A stretch of 64,000 bases of DNA from Heliopora coerulea (Eukaryota; Cnidaria; Anthozoa; Scleralcyonacea; Helioporidae): assembly GCA_030142905.1 (NCBI GenBank), contig JASJOG010000135.1, positions 744,001 to 808,000 of the forward strand, written 5' to 3'. Both the position numbers and the translations under genes were made by a program. Below are positions 11,421 through 20,769 of this stretch, piece by piece. The notes below the pieces were generated by a model, which was given only the letters and a program-made list of their open reading frames with translations, was not told where the DNA came from and did no database searches. Within the stretch, counting starts at the first letter, position 1. Each line of letters opens with the position of its first letter.

Positions 11421-11906
11421 TTATCGTTTTCTTGCCTTCTTTTTTCTGCCACTTTCCTCTGCTGTTCTCTTTTGGCCACATTCCATTTCGACTCTAACGG
11501 ATAGGTTATTCGGGATGTCCAGCAATTTGCTTAGCAAATCAATGTTCTTTTCCTGCCCCATAAGTTTGTAAATGCATGGAATCTCCATTCCATATCCCCC
11601 GCCCCGATTGACAGCTGTTCCTATAACTTTAGCTTCTGTTTCACTACCGCTCTTTGCAATAAAATGGCGAACTATCCCATTTCCATGATTTGTAGAAGCT
11701 AGTGCCCTTGGAATGTGACCAACTACATCTCCTTCCTTAATCACCGCAATAGCGTTTTTGTCTTGTTCATTGTTGTGTTCGTGCTTTAGTTCAAGAACTT
11801 CATCAATCTTGATTCTCCAGTATTCTTTGTAAACATGATATCCCCTTATCCAAGAAGGAACCTCGATTACTTTTGTGCTAGAAATATTTTCCATCGGGCT
11901 TGACAT
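11421..11906 (-). CDS. HIRAN-like domain protein in transposon
   Basis: A 161-aa protein, start ATG at 11906. Residues about 18-125 carry the pattern of HIRAN domains: RGYHVYKEYW, then LELKHEHNNEQDKNAIAV, then VVGHIPRAL, and GYGMEIPCIYKL. HIRAN domains (HLTF/Rad5, bacterial HIRAN) bind DNA ends, typically 3'-OH single-stranded ends. The C-terminus is very basic (about 145-161, KR-rich), probably a nuclear-localisation or DNA-contact tail. It lies wholly inside the transposon, transcribed toward its left end and away from the transposase remnant. A role in handling transposon ends is inference; it could be acquired cargo. Confidence 0.65.
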   Translation of the reverse strand: MSSPMENISSTKVIEVPSWIRGYHVYKEYWRIKIDEVLELKHEHNNEQDKNAIAVIKEGDVVGHIPRALASTNHGNGIVRHFIAKSGSETEAKVIGTAVNRGGGYGMEIPCIYKLMGQEKNIDLLSKLLDIPNNLSVRVEMECGQKRTAEESGRKKKARKR

Positions 11907-12113
11907 GACTCCTTCGACTTTACCGGCGGAAATACGAGTGTATGCATGCGCAGGCTATGAAAAGCGCCGAATCTGTCATCGATCCATATTTCACACTTTT
12001 TCTAATTTAATCAGTGCAAAATTTTCACGCATGTCTCGAGGATTTTCCTGATTTATTACCTTTTGTCCGAACACGCTTCGCAGCTATGCGTATAAGCACT
12101 TTGACCAGTCATC

Positions 12114-12308
12114 ATGTCTTCAAATTGTGAGCGAAAACGGCAGGCAATATCCTCAATGCAGGATGCTTTGGATTTTCTCGAACAGAAAGGAAATTCAAAA
12201 GCGGCAAATGAGCTCACCAGAGTAATCTGCCAAGCTCAAACCGATTGGCTTTAGTGTCGGAAAAACCAACGGAAGCTTACAGATTTTTTTAAACCTAAAG
12301 AAATTTAA
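12114..12308 (+). pseudogene. pogo-type transposase C-terminal tail with PIP box
   Basis: The frame starts MSSNCERKRQ and includes ALDFLEQKGNSKAANEL, like the tail of Tigger/pogo transposases. A TAG at 12252-12254 interrupts it, and the same frame continues with NQRKLTDFFKPKEI to TAA at 12306. QRKLTDFF (from 12267) fits the PCNA-interacting PIP box QxxLxxFF; pogo transposase is known to bind PCNA through such a motif. The catalytic part is absent. Confidence 0.5.
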
Positions 12309-12573
12309 ATAACTAATATAGGGGCTTATTATCAAGGTTATTCATCTCATTTGCTTAATTTTGTTGAGTTGTGTTCAGTTATAAAAATTTATTTGTGGAT
12401 TATTTTGTGGTTTTAGCGTTATGCTAATTGAAATCTGACTCCGTTTTGCCATGACGTCATTTAAAAAAAACATTTGTTACGTATTTGGTCCACCCCCCTT
12501 AATACGACCACCCCGTTAATACGACCAAATTTTTTCGGCCCAACGGTGTTCGTATTAACGGGGTTCCACTGTA

Positions 12574-13334
12574 ATCCCAAATACTCAGACATTACTGAAA
12601 TATCAGTTTTCATGCCTTGGTCTGATAAAAAGGGTGTGTTCTAGCAAGTAAACCAAGGATAAGCTGTAAGTTGAGTCACTTGGGGATCAAACCTAAAGTT
12701 GAGTAGAGTCATTTGAGCCTCTGGTTATGCAATGTTTTTCAACATGAGTGTACTTAGGTCAGGTCAGTAAGGGAGATACTCAAATAATCTCCTAGATCCA
12801 AAAATCATTCAAATTCTCCTGGATTTTTGCTTATGAAGTTAGTGAGGAAAATGGCACTGGTTTAACTATCGCATGTGAAATACAATTCATATTTACACCT
12901 CTAGGTAGTATTTAAAAATTTACAAAAGGTCACAGGTACATTTATTAAAGGTAAACAAAAGTAAGCAGCAGTGAATAAAACATGAACATTTTTTGTCACC
13001 CATAACAAGTTATAAAATAAATTCCCACAAAAATATTCCTGGGAAAAGCATAAGGTTAAGAAAAACTGAAATGTCCATGGCTACTCTTTTCTGTAAAGAT
13101 TTTCAGATATTACTTGAGTCTTGACACATCTGAATGTTAGTCACTGTGCTGGGACCATATCCTTTCAAGAAATCTCTCCAGGAATGTGGTGTTGAAAAAA
13201 CCTTCCTAGATAGTTGTTCAGGTGGTTGACAGATCGATGGAATCAATCAAAAAGAGGAAGACTAATTGTAGAGATCAAAGCATAGAATAAGAGGTCTGCC
13301 AATAAATTATCTGTTCAAAATTCTGGACTCTCCG
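12574..13334. other. noncoding spacer resumed, unit 1
   Basis: Continues the Q upstream region after the transposon; collinear with 26815-27680, 35730-36570 and 58615-59455. It contains repeated GTTGAGT words but no gene. Confidence 0.4.
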
Positions 13335-13339
13335 AGGAT

Positions 13340-14722
13340 ATGATTAATTTTGAGACACGTCCTCTGACTAAATTTGTTAAATATACAAGCTTTCGACGAC
13401 CTAACTGTAGTCTGAGACTGAGTGACTTGGAAGTCATGGTTTCTGGTTATGGTTATGAAAGTCATGAAGTTATGGTTTCTTTTGATGTCGTCTCAATGTT
13501 TACAGCTATCCCCGTCAAAAGAGCCTGCCAATACATACGGACAAAACTCGAACAGGGAAAGACCTTAAGTTCACGTACTAACCTTACTATTGACGATATT
13601 ATTTCACTTTTAGATTTTACACTTTCTAACAATTATTTTATTTATGACAACGACACTTACAAACAAACACACGGATGTGCCATGGGTAGCCCTGTTAGCC
13701 CAGTTGTCGCTAACCTTTGTATGGAAGCAATTGAAAATATGGCCATTCAAGCGACTCCTACGAAACCTAAAACATGGAAACGTTTTGTTGACGACAGTTT
13801 TTGTATTATTAAAAAGACGGCTATTCTCACTTTTCATGATTCTTTAAACAACATTGACCCTTTCATTACTTTTACTATTGAACTCGAACAGGACAATAAA
13901 ATCGCTTTTCTAGATACCCTTATAACACGACAAGGTAACCACCTCAAAGTTGACGTATACAGGAAACCCACACATACAGACAGATACCTAGACTTCAAGT
14001 TACACCATGACATTAACCACAACATTAGCACAGCCAGAACTCGTATACACAGAGCACAAACACTACCAAGCACACATGATAGCAAACAGAACGAACTCAA
14101 CCATGTAACGACAGCCTTACAAAACAACGGATACCCAGAGAGAGTTCTGAAACAAACTTTGAAAGACTTGACAACTAACAAACCCGTACCATCACCTGAA
14201 GAACTTGTAGGACAATTTTTCAAATGTGTGAATGAAAATGACAAACAAACCGGCTACGTCACTTTACTGTACGTGAGTGGGATAACTGACGCTCTCAAAC
14301 GTATACTACAAAAACATAACATTAGAGTCACTATTAAACCACTACGAACGCTACAACAAACTTTTCCTTCTCCCAAATACCAAGTTCCACCCGAACGACG
14401 AACTAATGTCGTCTACAATATACCTTGTTTGGACTGCTCGTGGTCATACGTTGGTGAAACAGGAAGATCATTTGAAACACGAAAAAAGGAACATATTCGG
14501 AATGTTAAAAACTATAAAAAAGGTTCAAACATAGCTAACCATGCATGGGAAAATAATCACAATATCGACTTCGCTAATGGTAAAGTAATTGATAGTGGTA
14601 ACTACCGGACACGAAAAACATTAACATCTAGGCATACGGCTTTAATAGTAAATTCTGACAATAACTCCAAGCCGCTTCCAAGACAATACACTGTTCTTGT
14701 CAACAAGCATTGTATTCGCTAA
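13340..14722 (+). CDS. Penelope-like reverse transcriptase with GIY-YIG endonuclease (N-truncated)
   Basis: 460 codons. Reverse transcriptase: SFDVVSMFTAIPV (about 48-60, motif A Asp), GCAMGSPVSPVVANLCM (about 112-128), and RFVDDSFCI (about 148-156) with the catalytic DD. The GIY-YIG nuclease is C-terminal: VVYNIPCLDC near 360, SYVGETGRSFETRKKEH near 370-387, NIANHAWENNHNI near 397-409. The N-terminal part before the RT fingers is missing. The apparent ATG at 13340 lies at the junction of the target duplication and the inverted repeat, so it is not the natural start. The frame is otherwise uninterrupted, suggesting a young insertion. Confidence 0.9.
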   Translation: MINFETRPLTKFVKYTSFRRPNCSLRLSDLEVMVSGYGYESHEVMVSFDVVSMFTAIPVKRACQYIRTKLEQGKTLSSRTNLTIDDIISLLDFTLSNNYFIYDNDTYKQTHGCAMGSPVSPVVANLCMEAIENMAIQATPTKPKTWKRFVDDSFCIIKKTAILTFHDSLNNIDPFITFTIELEQDNKIAFLDTLITRQGNHLKVDVYRKPTHTDRYLDFKLHHDINHNISTARTRIHRAQTLPSTHDSKQNELNHVTTALQNNGYPERVLKQTLKDLTTNKPVPSPEELVGQFFKCVNENDKQTGYVTLLYVSGITDALKRILQKHNIRVTIKPLRTLQQTFPSPKYQVPPERRTNVVYNIPCLDCSWSYVGETGRSFETRKKEHIRNVKNYKKGSNIANHAWENNHNIDFANGKVIDSGNYRTRKTLTSRHTALIVNSDNNSKPLPRQYTVLVNKHCIR

Positions 14723-14917
14723 TTGCTTCCTGCCACATAGTTTCACAATTCAACAAGCACCTATAAATATCTACATGCCATTAATTTAGGTCACTCTTGC
14801 CTGTCGAAGACTACAGTTAGGTAGTCGAAAGCTTGTATATATAATAAATTTAGTCAGAGAACGTGTCTCAAAATTAATCATGTCTCAACCTGGCTGCGCA
14901 ATCTCCATATTTCCCTA
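13341..14917 (+). mobile_element. Penelope-like element, 5' truncated
   Basis: Inserted at a site intact in the other three units. AGGATA flanks both sides (13335-13340 and 14918-14923) as a probable target duplication. It carries an RT/GIY-YIG ORF. The first 75 or so bases (about 13338-13412) are an inverted copy of about 14809-14882 near the 3' end, an arrangement known for Penelope-like insertions. Confidence 0.85.
14801..14834 (+). other. hammerhead-like fold at Penelope-like 3' end
   Basis: CTGTCGA, one base, then a perfect 6-bp stem GACTAC/GTAGTC with a six-base loop, then GAAAGC. The layout matches the CUGANGA-stem II-GAAA core of hammerhead ribozymes known in Penelope-like terminal repeats, but two core positions differ (GUC in place of GAU). 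It is probably a decayed ribozyme. Confidence 0.4.
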
Positions 14918-14923
14918 AGGATA

Positions 14924-15242
14924 ATCCGTGAATGACTTTGGTTATTGTTGAGTACCGTCAGAATTTTATTTACCGCAGCGTGCTGTTACAGCAAACGCAC
15001 AAGTTCAGTCCAAGTCTATCAGAGTTGTACATGAAGCGTCCGTTAGTTAATCAAACACTGATTGTGTTAGTGGATTAAATGAGCAACGTTATTGTTTTAT
15101 TATCAGAAAATTTCTTTTCCAGTTATATGGAGAGAGCAACTTTCTAAAGTTTTATTTTGATTACAAAACGTCTAGAGAATACGAGTGGCGTTTTTTTGTA
15201 ATACTTTTTTGACTTTTGTCTTGAAATAGTACTATTTGGAAA
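14924..15242. other. 5' flank of Q copy 1
   Basis: Conserved upstream of each Q start. TTTCTTTTCCAG just before TTATATGG, about 110 bp before the ATG, could be a 3' splice site of a 5'-UTR intron. No upstream coding exon was identified. Confidence 0.35.
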
Positions 15243-16892
15243 ATGGGTGCAGACACTTCTCTACCTTTACCCCAGGTAAAGCCACGATTTTCCACGATGT
15301 GTGTCTCGTTCCAGTACACCGACCGTGTCACAGTTCTTCACCTGGATGACGCAGGTTTGTCGATCATCAGACAAGCCATTAACGAAACCTGGAAAGCTGG
15401 TATCTCAGTGGAAAGATCCAGATGTGGTTCTGGGTGGTCTTTTAAGTTGTGCGGTAAACCTTTTGGCCCTCTTACAAGTTCGGAAGTGTCTCAACAGGCA
15501 CGACAGATGGTGTGCGAAATCTTGCAAAAGTTATATGAATCTGGCTGGAAGATTATTGTCAGTAGTGATCTCGGGAGGTTCGAGGACAAAAGCACCCTTT
15601 TCTTCAAGCGATGTCCATCTGAATCCTCCACCCTTCCTTTTCTTTGCGTCGGATTGAGCAGCTCTGATAAGTTACAGATCGTGAACCTTCCCTCACAGTT
15701 GTTCGAGCCAATCAAAGAAACCATTCGATCCTCGTGGACTTTAGGAATTGAGAACGAAACGCCGACTAATGATATGCTGGAAGTAAAACTGCGTGGTAAT
15801 CCTTGGAGTGCAACTGAACAACAGTCTGTCCTAGCAAACGTCCTCTTGCAAAATATCATTGCTACACTTCGTCGTTATCAATGGGTTTACTACTGCAATG
15901 TCAACCTCAAGAGCACAGCGGATTCACTTTTCTTCCGCTACGATTCGAACACCCCTCCAGGCCAGTCTATTCCCTTTTGTACCATCAGCCTTAACCGGAA
16001 CGACCGTCTCTGAGTAATCAACGCCCCGGATACTATCGTTGCTATGATACGAAAGGTTATTGCGACCACATGGCTTCGTGGTGGGATCCAGGCTAAGAGA
16101 GATCACTACGGTAGCTGGGAGTTTAAGTTATCGGGCACCCCTTGGCATTCAACCAGTGAAGAATCGGTCATGGCTCGGTATTTGGTCTTGAAAATCCTCG
16201 AAGCGATGCTGGAGCAAGGTTGGCATAACATCGCAGGCATCGACATCAGCCGACGCCCGACCGACAAGTCTGTGTTGATCTTTCAAGGAGACGAACCTCA
16301 ATGCCGTCCAATGATGTGCCTCAGCCTGAACAATGTTGATAAATTTCGGTTGATAAATATGTCGACGCAACTGGTGAAGCTTTTCAAGCAGACTTTGGTT
16401 TCCCGTTGGTCCAAGGGTATCCAAAAAGAAAAGGAATTGATGATAACCTCTGGTAGTGTTTACCAGTTGAAGTTATTTGGCCGACCCTGGAATGGTGGGG
16501 AGAGCAATGATACTATACATGCCCGCAGTTTTCTATGCAATATTATTGAAGAGTTCATAGAACGAGGCTGGAGGCTGTTCCTTAGTGCTGATGTCTCGGC
16601 CAAGTACATACACCAAGAAACTGGACCTGATTATCCTGTCGACGTGCACAGGATGTGGTTTGTGTATGACCCCCCTTCCTCTGCTCAACCTTCAGCTCCA
16701 AGTTACGGCTTCAGCTTTTCCTCATCTCCTGCGCAGTACGGCATTGGCATAGCGTCTTCACACAACCCTCCTCCCACTGATCTCCAGGTTTCTGGGTTTG
16801 GCGTGCAACCAAGTTTGTATCCTCGACCTAGTGAACCTCCCCCAAGTTACTAGAAAGCCATCGGATGGGATTCTCATCCTTGAAAATGATAG
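15243..16892 (+). pseudogene. Q copy 1, four-repeat protein with three nonsense codons
   Basis: Collinear with the intact 550-codon Q genes, with no indel. Three nonsense changes: TGA at 16011-16013 (CGA in the others, within repeat 3), TAG at 16851-16853 (TCG in the others, right after the PPPSY motif) and TGA at 16881-16883 (GGA in the others). The first truncates the protein after about 256 residues. The rest is well preserved, so inactivation is recent. A truncated two-repeat protein could still be made, or the ATG at 16044 could give a C-terminal form; both are speculative. Confidence 0.85.
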
Positions 16893-17002
16893 TAATTTCA
16901 AATCATTGCCACGAACACACAAATGTTATCCGTAGATAAATAATTAAAAGACAGGGTGTCTTTTGGGGATGCAGTTGGTCGCATTTACCCTCCGAAAAAA
17001 TT

Positions 17003-17042
17003 TTTTGTACAACAATAAAAAAATTTTTATTGTTGTACAAAA
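17003..17042. repeat. snap-back palindrome
   Basis: TTTTGTACAACAATAAAAA faces its own reverse complement with almost no loop. The other units have only the right arm, preceded by about 130 bp that is missing here, so a deletion and a short inverted copy arose together. Confidence 0.7.
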
Positions 17043-17180
17043 GTTCTCCCTGGACATGGGAATCACTGTTCGATAGCAGCCATTAATACTAAAATAAAAT
17101 ATTGCGTAATGCGTTCAGTAAATGTCTTAATCAGACTATCCATTTCTTCTCATAAATCGTGTAGATAAATTACAGTTACC

Positions 17181-17339
17181 ATGCAGTATCACCCACACCA
17201 GATCATTGAAGAGCAATGTATCAAACTTTCAGTAGACGTTCAGCCAGGTCGCCTAACAACAGTGACCCCTAACTTACCTCGACATACAGAATTTCCCCTT
17301 AGCAAAATATTTCTACCAGAAACCCTGCGCGGCGGCTAA
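17181..17339 (+). pseudogene. ORF I copy 1, frameshifted
   Basis: Begins MQYHPHQIIEEQC like the open versions at 30045 and 61806. An extra A in AGCAAAATATTTC shifts the frame and it ends early at TAATAA. Whether I is a real gene is uncertain. Confidence 0.3.
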
Positions 17340-17451
17340 TAATTGTGTAATAAGTTAACTTTTCACGTATCACACCCTCTGACTTATCTATATTACCAAC
17401 ATGTGTAAGATACTTTTAATATGTGGATAGTTGTCCAAAGAAACACCTACA

Positions 17452-17658
17452 ATTCTATTTCAGAATCATCCTCAGGGTATTATGAAATGATAACTTTACA
17501 ATTAACCTACACTGTTGAAGTCAACTGAAAAATGTTGACTCGAGCGGGATTTGAACTCGCACCTTCGGGATACCGGTCCGCCGCTCTACCTGTTGAGCTA
17601 TCGAGTCCACGGGGATTGGAGGCGAGTTTTTATCCAATTTAAGTGCACGAAATATTGT
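17452..17658 (-). mobile_element. tRNA-derived SINE with target duplication
   Basis: Present only in unit 1, flanked by AACACCTACA on both sides (17442-17451 and 17659-17668). The other units have a single copy of this word. The tRNA-like head is read on the minus strand, followed by an unrelated tail. Confidence 0.8.
17537..17607 (-). tRNA. tRNA-like SINE head (Thr-like, probably not a functional tRNA)
   Basis: The minus strand gives a perfect 7-bp acceptor stem GACTCGA/TCGAGTC, a D arm GCTC...GAGC and a T arm with loop TTCAAAT (one mismatch). The anticodon stem is weak, the expected U33 is C, and the would-be anticodon is GGT. It sits inside a SINE, so it is most likely a Pol III promoter relic. 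Confidence 0.45.
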
Positions 17659-18009
17659 AACACCTACAGCGCAGTGCATTTGGATGCCTTGGCCCCCCTC
17701 TTTGAGAGCGAATTAACTTTATAATTCGTCGAAACCCTTGTTAGTCACTGATCGTGACCTTCAGCGCGCTCAATATTCGAGCAGAAAGTTGCCGAAAAAG
17801 CGTATGAAAACGCCAAATGTTGAGAAGACATTAAAACGTCCCTTTTTGGTGCCTCGGATGGTCAGGAGTGAACTATGATCAACTTCAATCACTGCTTTAT
17901 TTTGTTGAGTGGCCTGTCCTTAAATAACCTCGCGTATGTCATTAAACTTTGGACGCAATATTACATGCGAACCTTGATGATTAGTCTCATTTCACTCATT
18001 GGAACTCCC

Positions 18010-18234
18010 TTACAAGGGAATGCCTTTGAAACTTACATGAAGATCTTTCGTGAAATTTTATGAACTGTAATTGATCTATTTCTTTCTGACTTTTTATTGC
18101 CTTGTCTAAAGTTTCTCAGTTTGTCTTAAAACTTTTACAGAGATTTTCGAGGACATTTGTATGTTTATTAAATGCTTCCATTGCAGACGTAACAGATCCA
18201 AACCCAGTACACGCCAATCTTTCTGTTCTGGAAT
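18010..18234 (-). pseudogene. J relic 1, decayed B-family gene
   Basis: On the minus strand, ATTCCAGAACAG matches the B 5' flank. Then AFNKHTNVLENLCKSFKTN, stop, ETLDKAIKSQKEIDQLQFIKFHERSSCK lines up with VVNEGIDVFQKLRASFRISKETKEL and EEINQLKFTKFNETSSCK of B. An in-frame TGA after KTN and a frameshift before KGIPL break it. The same TGA is in all four J copies, so J died before the array expanded. Confidence 0.65.
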
Positions 18235-18600
18235 GATTTCTTGAGGCACTTTCTTATGAGTATTTTCGCCTTTAATAATGGAAGTCCAAAATGAAAGTAA
18301 ATATTAATCGAACTGAAATGACTTTATGCTTTTCAAAACCTCAAGGCAAACTGCAACTAGTTACCGGAATTGCACTCACTGAGATTAGCTTACTTTACCG
18401 AGAACGAAAGTCCAAAATTCGTTGCCAATTGTTGGAACTGTGGTATGATACCTCGACACAAGTGAAATATAAAAGTAAAACTGTCTTGTTTAGGTGTCTA
18501 ACTTATTGTGTAGGGTGAAAAGTTTTCAGAGATTCATAAGTGAATCTTTTGGCAAGTTTCACTTTGGGTGATTCTCAGGTGTTTATTTTGCATCAGGATA

Positions 18601-18911
18601 CATAGGCGTACGGAGCGGGGGGGCAGGGGGGGCAACTGCACCCAAAAATTTGGAGAGGACCAGATTCGGGCAAATAGCGCGGGTAGAATTGGGAAAGACA
18701 AATTTCTAAGCGTGATTAAAACAGAAAAATTTTCAAAAGTCGGTAACGATGAACAAGAGTTTGGATATTAGCGTGCATTCACGCAGCCATATATACACCG
18801 TGTATACTATGTAATTCTTATTCCTAGGTTTTTTCTAACTAAACATTCGAGCATAGCAATTCGGGTAGATAGTCTCTGCCCCCCAAAATGATCAGGGCCC
18901 GTACGCCTATG
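18601..18911. mobile_element. hAT-type MITE, copy 1
   Basis: Ends CATAGGCGTACGG and CCGTACGCCTATG form terminal inverted repeats. The flanks are TAAGGATA on the right and a slightly changed version on the left. Unit 3 has the empty site with one TAAGGATA (40344-40351). An 8-bp duplication indicates a non-autonomous hAT element. The interior encodes nothing recognisable. Confidence 0.8.
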
Positions 18912-18919
18912 TAAGGATA

Positions 18920-19739
18920 ACTTTGGTATCGTTTATACAGTTAGTGTAGTAACTGAACTTAACTAGTACTAAAAAAGTTACATAAACTGGACTGCTTAAT
19001 TATTTGAGCAAATTCTTCAGCATGGCACTTTACCTGTCATTCTGATTGAAATAGAGTGGATTACCTTGACCATAACCATACCAATCTCTTTCTTGTTTGC
19101 CCGCCTGTGTGTGGTAGCTGATTAGCAACTTATCTTACTAACCTGCACGAATATATCTTTCTTGCCTACATATGAGTCACGTGTCTAAACTTGACAAATT
19201 ACTGAATGTGAATAACATTTTTTATATTTTGCATTACGAGGCCTTAACATAGTGCCAACATCCCTGATTTTTGACTTGCTGACTAGTAGAAGCCAAACGT
19301 TTCGTGTCAAGTGTCGCTACAAATTGGAAGAAAATAAATCGCAATATCGTTTAGATGAATTAACTTCGTATTCTTTTCTGATTCCATAAAATGTTACCTG
19401 GAAATCCTTTCCATTTAACTTTAATTCAGGAAAATTACGCGATTCAGTGTGAAGAACTTCTTTTATTTTCTCTTATTCTAAATACCGAGAGACGAGTTGA
19501 AAAACGAGGCGAAGCCAAGTTTTTTTAACGAGCTTCTAGGTATCTAGAAATCGGAAGAAGAACACTAAACGAGTGTTTGAAATTACTTCTCAAACGAACC
19601 AGTATTTTAGGCGAAAATCCAGCCGAAAGCTGGAAAAATTCAGCTGTAATCTTCCTCCGATTTCTAAATACTGATTAACTATTTATTTGTTTTGGTTTTG
19701 CTTGATGAGTTATTAACGAGTTTGAGAAACGATGTGAAA
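18920..19739. other. 5' flank of D type II, then deletion junction
   Basis: Collinear with sequence before D at 32198 and 40982 until about 19480, where homology stops just before the D start. The next 200 or so bases contain an imperfect inverted repeat (ATCTAGAAATCGGAAGAA and TTCCTCCGATTTCTAAAT). From about 19740 the sequence matches 48175 onward. A D type II gene and the segment after it have been lost here. Confidence 0.55.
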
Positions 19740-19876
19740 GAACAGTGGAGTGAACAACCTTTGTTTGTTTTTGATTGGTGTGGAAAATATCTTCGTAAGA
19801 AGCGTTAAGATAATGTGAGAGCTGATCCTAACGGACGGATTATTTCGCTGAGAGTTTAAGATAATGAGTAAAAAGT

Positions 19877-19974
19877 ATTGAACTCTAAAAAGACATGACT
19901 ACCCCTATGTCGGCTTCATCCAATCGTGAGGTCTGATACAACGAGGTATCGTTCCAGTCTTTTTAGAGTTCAAT
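19877..19974. repeat. 18-bp-arm hairpin repeat, copy 1
   Basis: ATTGAACTCTAAAAAGAC (19877-19894) and its exact reverse complement (19957-19974) enclose a 62-base loop. The same hairpin is at 48311-48408. Possibly a tiny MITE or a structured RNA element. Confidence 0.7.
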
Positions 19975-20769
19975 GGTAAAAAGTAGTGAGTACTAACTTA
20001 ACAAGGGTAGCTGAGCCTCCTTGCAAGCCAACTCGTGGTCAAAGGTAGTTAATAACAGGGTAAATCTTTGTCTATCAAAGAATTTGAATAGGGTTGATCC
20101 CTTTCATATAATATATCTAGAGGCGGATCCAAGAGTCTCTCTACTGAGGTTCCAATCAATGTCAACTACAACCTCTCTAACCTACCTCGACACACACCAC
20201 TTCTTGCAATTACTGTAAACAAAATCAATCATGGCATGGATTGATTCTGTTCCTATTAAGTCCACATACATCACGATTGATTTTGTTTCGTGGGCAAAAT
20301 CAATCAATGCCATGGTCGGCATGATATTGTCTGTGAATGCCATGATTCCCCGACATCCCCCGTTCCTCTGTGCCATTGAGAATTTCTACTACATAACTTT
20401 AGAATAGTTGCGCTCAAAATGGAAACAACTGTCGATGCTAACTGGGGAATATTACTGGCGGCTTATATGCAGTAGGAATTAAAACAATTACGACAAGTGG
20501 ATACCAGGATTTATTTACCATTAGGAAACTGACTTGCTATCAAAGACGAGATTCAAAGGTGCATTACGTAACCATCTGTTCGTTTACTAACTCATCTTAC
20601 TCGAATATATCCACGTATTTACTGTCTGAATGGTTGATATTCAGTGATAAACTGTCACATAACTTGCAGGGAAAATTTTATCCATTGTGCAGAACTATTC
20701 TATGAGTCTTTATTAAGCTGGAGGCCCCAGTCAAACGTTAACTTGAGGAAAAGAACTAAATCGTTTTAA
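19975..20769. other. 3' flank of B, unit 2
   Basis: Matches 48409-49203 and, from about 20440, 3502-3832. It contains AAAATCAATCAT and ATTGATTTTGT inverted words near 20220-20320. Open frames here are not kept open in the other copies, so I call no gene. Confidence 0.4.

Larger units (their letters stand above)
11092..12571. mobile_element. pogo/Tigger-like DNA transposon, HIRAN-bearing
   Basis: Terminal inverted repeats CAGTGGAACCCCG and CGGGGTTCCACTG enclose 1480 bp flanked by TA on both sides. The other units show the uninterrupted site GAGATAATCCC, so the insertion is precise with a TA duplication, as in the Tc1/mariner superfamily. Sub-terminal copies of TTAATACGACCACC repeat inside both ends. 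It carries a HIRAN-like gene and a transposase tail but no full transposase, so it is non-autonomous. Confidence 0.85.

Noticed and set aside
15301..15657. 118-codon plus-strand frame inside Q (also 28068 and 59830)
   Set aside because: Alternate-frame reading of the Q coding sequence; rich in Ser/Arg with no independent features.
17537..17607. Functional tRNA-Thr gene
   Set aside because: Weak anticodon stem, C in place of U33, and a location inside a SINE with a target duplication; treated as a SINE head.
20182..20376. Minus-strand 64-codon gene
   Set aside because: Falls over AAAATCAATCA inverted repeats and is not open in the homologous copy near 48750.
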